Shown: in pieces, positions 8,198 through 15,966 of the stretch
How the letters are laid out: each line of letters opens with the position of its first letter
How positions within the stretch are numbered: the stretch's first letter is position 1
Assembly: GCF_000719865.1 (NCBI RefSeq)
Contig: NZ_JOID01000001.1
Coordinates: 248,001 to 312,000 of the forward strand
Reading direction: 5' to 3'
Source: Streptomyces albus subsp. albus
Lineage (GTDB): Bacteria; Actinomycetota; Actinomycetes; Streptomycetales; Streptomycetaceae
Length of the DNA: 64,000 nt
Notes under the pieces: model-generated
The model's database searches: none
The model's input: the letters and a program-made list of their open reading frames with translations, nothing else
Told to the model about the DNA's origin: nothing
Made by a program: the position numbers and the translations under genes

Positions 8198-9391
8198 ATG
8201 AAGCACCGCATCGTCGTCCTCGGCGCCGGATATGCCGGGGCCTTCGCCGCCGGAAACCTGGCCCGCCGGCTCTCGCCCGACGACACCGAGATCACCGTCG
8301 TCAACCCCGTGCCCGACTTCGTGGAGCGGATGCGGCTCCACCAGCTCGCGGCCGGCCAGGACGTTCCGTCCCGCGGGCTCGCCGACATCTTCGCCGGCAC
8401 CGGCGTGCGGCTGCGCCTGGCGCGCGTCACCGGCATCGACCCCGGGCGCAGGACCGTCGCGGTGACCGGCGAGGAAGGCGACGGCGAACTCACGTACGAC
8501 ACGCTTCTCTACGCGCTCGGCAGCTCCGTGGCCCGCCACGGCGTTCCCGGCGTGGCCGAGTACGCCTTCGACGTGACCGGCCGGTCCTCCGCGCTGCGTC
8601 TGCGCGAGCGCCTGGCCGGCCTGGGCGCGGGAGGCACCGTGCTGGTCGTCGGCGAAGGCCTGACCGGCATCGAGACCGCCACCGAGGTCGCCGAGGCCCG
8701 CCCCGACCTCTCGGTCGCGCTCGCCGCCCGCGGGGAGCCGGGCGCCTGGCTCTCCCCGGACGCCCGCCGTCACCTGCGCCGCGCCTTCGACCGGCTCGGC
8801 ATCACCGTCCACGAGCACTCCGGCATCGAGACCGTCGAGCCGGCACGGGCGGTCACCGCGGGCGGTACGTCCATCCCGGCCAACGTGACCGTGTGGTCGG
8901 CCGGCTTCGCCGTGCACCCCATCGCGGCCGCCGCCGGCCTGGAGGTCGCCGCGACCGGCCGGATCGTCGTCGACCGCACCATGCGCTCCGTCTCGCACCC
9001 CGACGTCTACGCCGCCGGCGACTGCGCCTACGCGATCGGCGACAACGGCCGGCCGCTGCCGATGTCCTGCGCCTCGGCCGGCCTCACCAACATGCGGGCG
9101 ACGGCCGCGATCATCGCGCGCCTGACGGGCGGCGAAGTCCCGGAAGGAAACGGGCTCAAGTACCACGGGAACCACATCAGCCTCGGGCGCCGGGACGCAA
9201 TCATCCAGGTGGTGGACGGAGACGTCCGGCCCAAGTCCTGGTATCTGGGCGGCCGGACCGCCGCGCGGCTCAAGGCGGGTGTGCTCCAGGGGGCCGGATG
9301 GGGCGTCGCCCACCCGACCTTCGGCCTGCCGAAGCGCAAGCGCCGCCTGGCCACCGCGCCCGGCCGGGCCGGTGCGAGGGTCGCCGCGTAA
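8198..9391 (+). CDS. NAD(P)/FAD-dependent oxidoreductase (type II NADH dehydrogenase-like)
   Basis: A 397-residue two-Rossmann flavoprotein. FAD-binding IVVLGAGYAGAFAAGNLARR is at residues 5-24, the NAD(P)-binding VLVVGEGLTGIETATEVAE near 150, and the second FAD motif VYAAGDCAYAIG near 270. It lacks the redox-active CxxC of disulphide reductases and resembles NDH-2/AIF-like enzymes that pass electrons from NAD(P)H to quinone or another acceptor. ATG at 8198 follows AGGAG. The ECF41-type sigma gene begins 11 nt after its stop. ECF41 factors are usually encoded beside oxidoreductases, decarboxylases or epimerases, so the two probably form one regulatory module. Confidence 0.88.
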   Translation: MKHRIVVLGAGYAGAFAAGNLARRLSPDDTEITVVNPVPDFVERMRLHQLAAGQDVPSRGLADIFAGTGVRLRLARVTGIDPGRRTVAVTGEEGDGELTYDTLLYALGSSVARHGVPGVAEYAFDVTGRSSALRLRERLAGLGAGGTVLVVGEGLTGIETATEVAEARPDLSVALAARGEPGAWLSPDARRHLRRAFDRLGITVHEHSGIETVEPARAVTAGGTSIPANVTVWSAGFAVHPIAAAAGLEVAATGRIVVDRTMRSVSHPDVYAAGDCAYAIGDNGRPLPMSCASAGLTNMRATAAIIARLTGGEVPEGNGLKYHGNHISLGRRDAIIQVVDGDVRPKSWYLGGRTAARLKAGVLQGAGWGVAHPTFGLPKRKRRLATAPGRAGARVAA

Positions 9392-9401
9392 GTTGCCCCG
9401 C

Positions 9402-10337
9402 ATGGACAGCGCAGCCATCGACCGGTTCGAGGCCGGCCGAAGCCGGCTCGCCTCGCTCGCGTACCGCCTGCTCGGCTCGGCCGCCGACGCCGAGGACGCC
9501 GTGCAGGACACGTTCCTGCGCTGGCAGGCCGCGGACCGCGAACGGATCGAGGTGCCGGAAGCGTGGCTGACCAAGGTGGTCACCAACCTCTGCCTCGACC
9601 GGCTCCGCTCGGCGCGGGCGCGCCACGAGCGGGCGGCCGGTGACCGGCTGCCCGAGCCGCTCCTGGAGGGCGACCCGATGCTCGGCCCGGCCGACACCTT
9701 CGAGCAGCGCGAATCGGTGTCCCTGGCCGTACTGACCCTCATGGAGCGCCTCTCGCCGGTCGAGCGCGCCGTCTACGTCCTGCGTGAGGCCTTCTCCTAC
9801 CCGCACGCCGAGATCGCCGGGATCCTCGGCATCACCGAGTCCGCGAGCCAGCAGCACCTCCACCGGGCCCGAGCCCGGGTGGCGGCCGAGCGCCGCCGCG
9901 GCGAGGCCGACCCCGCGTCCGCGCGCCGGGTCGTCGAGGAGTTCCTCGCCGCCGCCGTATCGGGGCGCACCGAACGGCTGGTGGCGCTGCTCACCGACGA
10001 CGTGACGGCGGTCTCGGACGGCGCCGGACTGAGCCGGAGGCTGCTGCGGTACGCAACGCCCGAGCGGGTCGCCTCCTTCGCGCGGGCAGGCTTCAAGCCC
10101 ACGCCGGCGAAGCGGCGGCTGGCCGGCGGCTCGCCCGCGATGCACATCGCGCTGGTCAACGGCTCCCCGGCCGTCCTCGCCGTGGTCGGCGACCGGGTCG
10201 TGGGGGCCGTGGCGTTCGACATCAGGGGCGGCAGGGTCGCGGCCCTGCGCGGCATCGCCGCGGCGGACCGGCTCACGCGCCTCAACGAGGCCTGGCGGCG
10301 GCACGGACCGGGGGAACCGGTCATCAGCGCGTGGTGA
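9402..10337 (+). CDS. ECF sigma factor, ECF41 (SigJ-like) with SnoaL-like C-terminal domain
   Basis: A 311-residue sigma factor. Sigma-2 covers about 8-75 (LAYRLLGSAADAEDAVQDTFLRW) and sigma-4 about 110-165 (LTLMERLSPVERAVYVLREAF, then the SASQQHLHRARARV recognition helix). A roughly 120-residue SnoaL/NTF2-like extension follows. This architecture defines the ECF41 group, in which the C-terminal domain replaces an anti-sigma factor. ATG at 9402 is the only start giving a complete sigma-2 region. It is transcribed with the upstream oxidoreductase and probably controls the promoter before it. Confidence 0.9.
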   Translation: MDSAAIDRFEAGRSRLASLAYRLLGSAADAEDAVQDTFLRWQAADRERIEVPEAWLTKVVTNLCLDRLRSARARHERAAGDRLPEPLLEGDPMLGPADTFEQRESVSLAVLTLMERLSPVERAVYVLREAFSYPHAEIAGILGITESASQQHLHRARARVAAERRRGEADPASARRVVEEFLAAAVSGRTERLVALLTDDVTAVSDGAGLSRRLLRYATPERVASFARAGFKPTPAKRRLAGGSPAMHIALVNGSPAVLAVVGDRVVGAVAFDIRGGRVAALRGIAAADRLTRLNEAWRRHGPGEPVISAW

Positions 10338-10470
10338 CCGGACCCGCCGGGATCCGCCAAACCCACCGGCGTTTTCGGACATCCCCCCGTCCCTCCGGAA
10401 CCACCCGTCGTCATCGGCCCGTCCTGCACGGCGGTACGTCACGGGGGACATACCGCGGGGGTGCGGGGAC

Positions 10471-11457
10471 ATGCTGCGGATCGGCTTCGGCACGGAGGAC
10501 CTCAACCGGCTGCGGGTGGCGGGGACCGGGGACTTCATGTGGGACGTGGTGCTGAGCCTGCAACTGCTGCAGAACCGGCACGCCGCCCTGGTCTACGACC
10601 CGTGGCGCAGACGGGTACGCGAAGCGCTGGCGCGGGCGGGGCTGATCCGGACGACCCGGGCCCTCATGGAGCTGTGCCCGAGCGCCCCCTACTTCCCGGA
10701 CTTCCTCACCCCCGGCCGGGGCACAGCCGATCCGGACGCCGGGCTGGACGCCGTACTCTCCACGCCCGGACGGCGTCTGCGGCAGGAACTCACCCGGCTC
10801 TACGGGAACCGGCCGGTCCCCCCGGGCGCCCGCCGGCTCGCCGAGGGCGGGCGGGAGGCGCTGCGGCGGCTGGAGACGGCGGTGCGCCGCTATCACGCGG
10901 TGGCCGTGGCGCCCTACACGGCGGCCATCGACCGCGCCGTCGACGCGGACCGTTCGGCGCGCGCCGACTCCGCCCTGACCTCCGGAGCCGAAGGACTGCT
11001 GACCGGCTATCAGCCGGAGCTGACCTGGCGGGACGGCCGGATCGAGTGCGGCTATCCCTTCAGCCGGACGCTGGAGCTGCACGGCCGCCCGCTGACGCTG
11101 GTCCCGTCGTTCTTCTGCACCCGGTGGCCCGTCACCCTGGCCGACCCGGAGCTTCCGCCGGTGCTCGTCCATCCGCTCCAGCCGGCGCCCGGCTGGCTGG
11201 CGGACGCCGACCGTGAGTCCGGCTCCGCGGACCGGCTGCACCGGCTGCTGGGCCTCACCCGGGCCAGGGCACTGGAGTCGCTCGGCCGCCCGATGTCCAC
11301 TTCGGGGATCGCCGCCACGCTCCGGCTCTCCCCCGCCAGCGCCAGCCGGCACGCCGCGGTGCTGCGCGAAGCGGGGCTGATCAGCTCCTTCCGCCACGGG
11401 CACCGCGTGCTGCACCGGCGGACGGCGCTGGGCGAGGCCCTCCTCAGGGGTGTGTGA
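10471..11457 (+). CDS. ArsR/winged-helix family transcriptional regulator with N-terminal DUF5937-like region
   Basis: A 328-residue protein of a type common in Streptomyces. A long N-terminal domain of unknown function (LRIGFGTEDLNRLRVAGTGD...) is joined to a C-terminal winged helix, residues about 250-325 (LGRPMSTSGIAATLRLSPASASRHAAVLREAGLIS), of the ArsR type. No metal-binding cysteines are seen in the helix, so it is unlikely to be a metal sensor. It converges on a small secreted-protein gene whose stop lies 14 nt beyond its own. It could control that neighbour, but only proximity supports this. Confidence 0.75.
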   Translation: MLRIGFGTEDLNRLRVAGTGDFMWDVVLSLQLLQNRHAALVYDPWRRRVREALARAGLIRTTRALMELCPSAPYFPDFLTPGRGTADPDAGLDAVLSTPGRRLRQELTRLYGNRPVPPGARRLAEGGREALRRLETAVRRYHAVAVAPYTAAIDRAVDADRSARADSALTSGAEGLLTGYQPELTWRDGRIECGYPFSRTLELHGRPLTLVPSFFCTRWPVTLADPELPPVLVHPLQPAPGWLADADRESGSADRLHRLLGLTRARALESLGRPMSTSGIAATLRLSPASASRHAAVLREAGLISSFRHGHRVLHRRTALGEALLRGV

Positions 11458-11471
11458 TGCGCCGCGGCGCA

Positions 11472-11984
11472 TCAGCAGTTCTTGATCTTCCAGACCGGGG
11501 TCCAGTTGTACGAGGTGCTGGTGTTCAGAGCGGTCGAGGTCTTGATGACCCCGCCGCTGGAGTTGTAGAAGTACGCCTTCGTGCCGGTGGTCTGGTTGTT
11601 GACGTAGCCGCCGTACCCGTTCCAGTACGAGAGCGAGTAGGTGCGGCACACGTACAGGTCGAACACCTTCCACTTGCCGGCGACCGGGTCCCACACGCGG
11701 GTGCACAGGCGGCCGTACGAGCAGGTGTAGTCGTTGCCCGACGAGACGTAGCGGATGCGTTCGGCGGACGGCGAGACCTGCGGCGACGAAGCCATCGCAC
11801 CCGCGTCCGCCCGGGCGCCCACCGGGGCCGGCGGTGCCGTCTGCACCCGGGCGGCCCCCGCCCGCTCGGCGGAGCCCGCGGCCCGGGCATCCTCGGACGC
11901 CTGGGCCGGCGCCGCGGCCAGCAGCGTGCCGGCGGCCAGGCCCACCGCCGCGACGATCCCCGCCGCCTTTCGACGTGTCTGCAT
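11472..11984 (-). CDS. small secreted protein with four cysteines (peptidase-inhibitor I36-like?)
   Basis: A 170-residue protein with a clear Sec signal peptide (RRKAAGIVAAVGLAAGTLLAAAPAQA, cleavage after about residue 29). A disordered Ala/Pro linker to about 75 follows, then a compact aromatic- and glycine-rich domain with four cysteines (TCSYGRLC, YVC and the last residue C), probably two disulphides. The domain has the flavour of the small Streptomyces exported proteins annotated as peptidase inhibitor family I36, but I cannot confirm this. ATG at 11984 has GGAGG nearby. Function unknown. Confidence 0.7.
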   Translation of the reverse strand: MQTRRKAAGIVAAVGLAAGTLLAAAPAQASEDARAAGSAERAGAARVQTAPPAPVGARADAGAMASSPQVSPSAERIRYVSSGNDYTCSYGRLCTRVWDPVAGKWKVFDLYVCRTYSLSYWNGYGGYVNNQTTGTKAYFYNSSGGVIKTSTALNTSTSYNWTPVWKIKNC

Positions 11985-12253
11985 CTGTGTTCCTCCGTGA
12001 GTCGAACGGTGAACGTGCGGGACTCATCGTGGGGCGTTCCCGGCCCGGCGGACGCAACATTCGACCGATACGCAAACAAGCGGTGTGGTTCCGGAACAGC
12101 GGGCATTTCCGGAACCCACCGCTCCCGTTCCCCTGCCGGGCACAGCCGTTTCCGCATCCCCGCCGGGCCGGGCGCCCGGCGCCGACGCGGCGGGTCACGA
12201 CGACGCAGGCGCGCCGGTGCGCCCCGCCGCCGGAGAGACGCGCGGTCAGGGGG

Positions 12254-12664
12254 TCACGGATCCGGGGTCACCGTTCCGGACCCCGGGGGCGGAGGGCCCG
12301 CGGTGTCGGCGAGGCCGCGCATCTCGGCGGCCACGCGCTCCCACGCGGGCTCGGGGAGTTCGTGGCCGACTCCGGGCAGCGGGACCAGGCGCGAGCCGGG
12401 GATCCGGGAGGCGATCACCCGCCCCGCCCGGGGTTTGATCAGCGCGTCGTCCTCACCGTGGAGCACCAGGGTGGGCCGGGTGATGGCCTCGATCCGCCCG
12501 CCGTGCCACTGCGCGCCGATCTGGCGGCCCTGCGCCCGCTGGTCCTGTACGCCGCCGTCGGCGTTGCGTTCGGCGCTTGCCCGGGCCGCCGCCTCGTCGA
12601 AGGGGCGGTCCGAGCCGATGATGCGGCGGGTCCTCGCCGGGCTCCTCGCGCCCGGGCCGTCCTG
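12254..12664 (-). pseudogene. alpha/beta hydrolase, C-terminal fragment
   Basis: About 115 residues with the end of an alpha/beta hydrolase: a cap-helix segment RRIIGSDRPFDEAAARASAERN, then ITRPTLVLHGEDDALIKP (strand with the acid residue) and LVPLPGVGHELPEPAW (the catalytic histidine). The nucleophile elbow GxSxG and the whole N-terminal half are missing, and no start codon with an RBS precedes the homologous part. Upstream the frame runs into the DUF5997 gene. It resembles esterases of the RdmC/aclacinomycin methylesterase group. A truncated, probably dead gene. Confidence 0.75.
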
Positions 12665-12687
12665 AACGGGCGCCGTCACCCCGCCGG

Positions 12688-13086
12688 TCAGCCGGCGGAG
12701 GCGTCCCGGGCCGCGGTCTCCTTCTTCTCCTTGAGGCGCGCCGCTTCCCTCCGGACCTCGGCCTGCGTGGCGCGTTCCTGCCGCAGCCACTCGGGTTCGT
12801 CCCGCTTCAGCGCGTCGATCTGCTCCGTCGTCAGGGCTTCCGTGACGCCGCCGCGGGCGAGACCCGAGATGGACACGCCCAGCTTCGCCGCGACCACCGG
12901 CCGGGGGTGCGGGCCGTTGCGCCGCAGTTCCCTCAGCCACTCCGGCGGATCGGCCTGCAGCGCGTTCAGCTCGCCGCGCGAGACCACGCCCTCCTGGAAC
13001 TCGGCGGGGGTGGCCTGGAGGTACACACCCAGCTTCTTCGCCGCGGTCGCGGGCTTCATCGTCTGGGTGTTCGGGTGCGACGTCAT
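12688..13086 (-). CDS. DUF5997 family protein
   Basis: A 132-residue soluble protein with two similar repeats ending PPEWLRELRRNGPHPRPVVAAKLGVS and EPEWLRQERATQ, and a basic coiled-coil tail. It begins MTSHPNTQTMKPATAAKKLGVYLQ, the wording I recall for the actinobacterial DUF5997 family of unknown function. ATG at 13086 lacks a ribosome binding site, but TACCCT on the minus strand (13094-13099) is 7 nt upstream, so the mRNA is probably leaderless. It is divergent from the LysR-effector-domain gene, a pairing conserved in actinobacteria as far as I recall. The two may share function. Confidence 0.8.
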   Translation of the reverse strand: MTSHPNTQTMKPATAAKKLGVYLQATPAEFQEGVVSRGELNALQADPPEWLRELRRNGPHPRPVVAAKLGVSISGLARGGVTEALTTEQIDALKRDEPEWLRQERATQAEVRREAARLKEKKETAARDASAG

Positions 13087-13146
13087 GCCGTCAAGGGTAG
13101 CGAGCGCGTGCGATACCCCTGACCACGACCCGGTAGCCTGGTCCGC

Positions 13147-13992
13147 GTGACAGGCTCGGTGACAGGCGCGGACAACCCTCCTTCGTTCCGGCTCGCGTAT
13201 GTCCCGGGCGTGACGCCGGCCAAATGGGTGCGGATCTGGCGGGAGCGGCTGCCCGCGATCCCGCTGGACCTCCTCCCGGTGGCCGCCGCCGACGCGGCGG
13301 ACGTCCTGCGGGACGGCGGCGCCGACGCCGGCTTCCTGCGGCTGCCGGCCGACCGCACGGACCTCAGCGCGATCCCCCTCTACACCGAGACGACCGTGGT
13401 GGTGGTCCCGAAGGACCACCTCGTGACGGCGGCCGAGGAGGTGGCCGCCGGGGACCTCGCCGACGAGATCGTGCTGCATCCTCTCGACGACACCCTCGCG
13501 TGGGAAACCCTCCCCGGCCGGCCCGCGAAGGAGCGCCCCGCGACCACGGCGGACGCCATCGAACTGGTGGCCGCCGGCGTGGGCCTGCTGGTCGTCCCGC
13601 AGTCACTCGCCCGGCTCCACCACCGCCGGGACCTCACGTACCGGCCGGTCACGGACGCCCCGCAGTCGCGCGTCGCGCTGTCGTGGCGGGAGGACGCCAC
13701 CACCGATCTGGTCGAACAGTTCATCGGCATCGTCCGCGGGCGGACCGTCAACAGCACACGGGGCCGGCCGGCCCCGGCCCCGGCGAAGGACAAGCGGGGC
13801 GACGACAAGGGCGGCTCGCGGCGGACGCCCGCAGCCGGCAAGCAGGCCGGGAAGCCGGCGCGGAAAACGGCGGGGAAGACGGCCGGGAAAACCGCCGGGA
13901 AGGCGGTGGGGAAGTCCGCCGGGAAGAACCCGCGGGGCGGTTCCGGCGCCGCCAGGGGCGCCAAGCGCGGCCGGCCCCGCCGCCGGTCGTAG
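13147..13992 (+). CDS. LysR substrate-binding-domain protein without HTH, lysine/alanine-rich C-terminal tail
   Basis: A 281-residue protein. Residues about 12-200 resemble the effector-binding domain of LysR regulators (FRLAYVPGVTPAKW at the start, IPLYTETTVVVVPKDHL, VAAGVGLLVVPQSLA). The N-terminal winged helix is absent. Residues about 205-281 are a highly basic tail with AGKTAGK repeats like those of histone-H1-like and HU-fusion proteins of actinobacteria. That tail may bind nucleic acid non-specifically. GTG at 13147 lies 7 nt after TAGCCT (13134-13139), a leaderless arrangement. Divergent partner: DUF5997. Confidence 0.8.
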   Translation: MTGSVTGADNPPSFRLAYVPGVTPAKWVRIWRERLPAIPLDLLPVAAADAADVLRDGGADAGFLRLPADRTDLSAIPLYTETTVVVVPKDHLVTAAEEVAAGDLADEIVLHPLDDTLAWETLPGRPAKERPATTADAIELVAAGVGLLVVPQSLARLHHRRDLTYRPVTDAPQSRVALSWREDATTDLVEQFIGIVRGRTVNSTRGRPAPAPAKDKRGDDKGGSRRTPAAGKQAGKPARKTAGKTAGKTAGKAVGKSAGKNPRGGSGAARGAKRGRPRRRS

Positions 13993-14062
13993 CCCGGGCG
14001 GGCAGCGCGGCCACGGCGTGCGGCAGGCATGCGGCGGGCGGGCGACAGCCGGCTCCCGCACG

Positions 14063-14134
14063 CTGTCCGGGCCGTCCGCGCTGTCCGAGCCGTCCACACT
14101 GTCCGGACCATCCGGGCCGCCCGAGCCGTGCCGG
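14063..14134. repeat. 18-bp tandem repeat, four degenerate copies
   Basis: Four consecutive 18-bp units at 14063-14080, 14081-14098, 14099-14116 and 14117-14134 share the pattern CTGTCCGnGCCGTCC. The first two differ at few positions; the last is the most diverged. The array lies between the basic-tail gene and the YCII promoter and is not part of a supported gene. Confidence 0.7.
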
Positions 14135-14167
14135 CGAAAAAAGTCCTCGGAAAAATGTCGGCCGAGG

Positions 14168-14197
14168 TGTCGATCCGGCCGTCTCCCGTTCGACGTC
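14168..14197 (+). promoter_or_regulatory. candidate ECF42-type promoter
   Basis: TGTCGA (14168-14173), a 17-nt spacer and CGACGTC (14191-14197) form a clean ECF-type promoter about 50 nt before the YCII gene. The -35 matches the TGTCGA element I recall for ECF42 sigma factors of Streptomyces, and an ECF42-like sigma factor is encoded two genes on, which supports the assignment. Confidence 0.6.
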
Positions 14198-14248
14198 CGG
14201 GTGAGAGGCGGGGAAAGGCCCCGTCCGTCCGACCGAGGAGCAGCCACC

Positions 14249-14605
14249 GTGCCGCGTTTCCTGACTCTGATCCGCATCGACGAGAAGAACCCCCCGGCCG
14301 AGGGCCACAGCCCCGAGATGCAGGAGCGCATGGGCGCCCTGTTCGAGGAGATCACCAAGGCCGGGGTCATGCTCGACACGGCCGGGCTCACCCCGACCTC
14401 CGAGGGCACCCGTGTCACCTGGTCCGGCGGGAAGATCAGCTGCACCGACGGGCCGTTCACCGAGAGCAAGGAGGTCATCGGCGGCTACTCCATCACCCAG
14501 GCCAAGGACAAGGCCGAGGCCCTGGAGTGGGCGACGCGGTTCCTCCGGACCCACGACGAGCACTGGACCGTCACCGCCGAGGTCCGTCAGATCGCCGAGG
14601 GCTGA
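14249..14605 (+). CDS. YCII-related (DGPF) domain protein
   Basis: A 118-residue protein with the YCII/DGPF fold: PRFLTLIRIDEKN at the start, the diagnostic TDGPFTESKEVIGGY near 70 and a C-terminal dimerisation helix. GTG at 14249 is preceded by GAGGAG at 14235-14240. Genes of this family almost always sit beside ECF42 sigma factors, as here. The biochemical role is not established; a peroxidase-like or small-molecule sensing role is sometimes suggested. Confidence 0.9.
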   Translation: MPRFLTLIRIDEKNPPAEGHSPEMQERMGALFEEITKAGVMLDTAGLTPTSEGTRVTWSGGKISCTDGPFTESKEVIGGYSITQAKDKAEALEWATRFLRTHDEHWTVTAEVRQIAEG

Positions 14606-14662
14606 CCGCCCCGCGATGATCCGGCGCCGCTTGCCCCCGCCCGCCCGCGGCTGCTCTGATGG

Positions 14663-15928
14663 GTGGCCGTGACGGCAGGGAGCACGACCGAGACGGTCGA
14701 AGCGGTGTTCAGGATCGAGTCCGCGCGGATCACCGCCGCTGTCGCCCGCGTCGTGCGGGACGTGGGCATCGCCGAGGAACTCGCGCAGGACGCGCTGGTC
14801 GCCGCGCTGGAGCAGTGGCCGGAGTCGGGCGTCCCGGAGAAACCGGGCGCCTGGCTCATGGCCACCGCCCGGCACCGCGCGATCGACCTCGTGCGGCGCC
14901 GGGAGACCTACGCGCGCAAACTCGCGGAGGTCGGACGGAGCCTGGAGGACGTGCCCCCGCCCGGCCCGGAGGACCTCGGCGACCCGGACGGCATCGACGA
15001 CGACCTGCTGCGCCTGGTCTTCACCGCCTGCCACCCCGTGCTGTCCCGGGAGGCCCGGGCCGCCCTCACGCTGCGTCTGCTCGGCGGCCTGACGACCGGC
15101 GAGATCGCCCGCGCCTTCCTCGTGCCCGAGCCGACGGTCGCCCAGCGCGTGGTGCGCGCCAAGCGGACGCTCGCCAAGGCCGGCGTCCCCTTCGAGGTCC
15201 CCCGCGGCGCCGACCGGGAGGCCCGCCTCTCGTCGGTGCTGGAGGTCATCTACCTCGTCTTCAACGAGGGATACGCGGCGACGGCCGGCGACGACCTGTG
15301 CCGGCCCGCGCTGTGCGAGGACGCGCTCCGCCTCGCCCGCGTCCTGGCGAACCTGATGCCCGGGGAACCCGAGGTGCAGGGCCTGCTGGCGCTGCTGGAG
15401 TTCCAGGCCTCCCGCATCGCGGCCCGTACCGGCCCGGACGGGGCGCCGGTACTGCTCGCCGACCAGGACCGCTCGCGGTGGAACCGGATGTTCATCCTCC
15501 GCGGCGCCGAGGCCCTGCTCCGGGCGGGCCGCGGCCCGTACTCCGTCCAGGCCGCGATCGCCGCCTGCCACGCGCGGGCGGTCCGCTACGAGGACACCGA
15601 CTGGGCGGCGATCGCCGCGCTGTACGGGCGGCTGCTGGAGCTGACGCCCTCCCCGGTGGTCGGGCTGAACCGGGCCGTCGCCGTCTCGATGGCGGAGGGC
15701 CCGGCCGCCGGCCTGCGCCTCGTCGACGCCCTGGCGGCCGAACCCGCCCTCAAGGACTACCACTTGCTGCCGAGCGTCCGCGGGGATCTGCTGGAACGCC
15801 TGGGCCGGGCGGAGGAGGCCCGTGCGGAGTTCGGGCGCGCGGCCTCCCTGGCCCGCAACGCCCGGGAGCGGGACCTGCTCCTGGCCCGGGCCGCGCGCTC
15901 GCCCTCCGGCGCCCCGCGGGACGGCTGA
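14663..15928 (+). CDS. ECF sigma factor, ECF42 type, with C-terminal TPR-like domain
   Basis: A 421-residue protein. Sigma-2 spans about 10-80 (VFRIESARITAAVARVVRDVGIAEELAQDALVAAL) and sigma-4 about 115-170 (LLRLVFTACHPVLSREARAALTLRLLGGLTTGEIA, then VPEPTVAQRVVRAKRTL). A roughly 230-residue helical TPR-like domain follows. This layout and the upstream YCII gene are characteristic of ECF42, which has no anti-sigma factor and needs its C-terminal domain for activity. The start may be GTG at 14663 or 14669; no strong RBS is seen for either. Confidence 0.9.
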   Translation: MAVTAGSTTETVEAVFRIESARITAAVARVVRDVGIAEELAQDALVAALEQWPESGVPEKPGAWLMATARHRAIDLVRRRETYARKLAEVGRSLEDVPPPGPEDLGDPDGIDDDLLRLVFTACHPVLSREARAALTLRLLGGLTTGEIARAFLVPEPTVAQRVVRAKRTLAKAGVPFEVPRGADREARLSSVLEVIYLVFNEGYAATAGDDLCRPALCEDALRLARVLANLMPGEPEVQGLLALLEFQASRIAARTGPDGAPVLLADQDRSRWNRMFILRGAEALLRAGRGPYSVQAAIAACHARAVRYEDTDWAAIAALYGRLLELTPSPVVGLNRAVAVSMAEGPAAGLRLVDALAAEPALKDYHLLPSVRGDLLERLGRAEEARAEFGRAASLARNARERDLLLARAARSPSGAPRDG

Positions 15929-15966
15929 ACCGGCGCCCGGCCCGGCCGGGCCGGGCGCCGGCGCGG

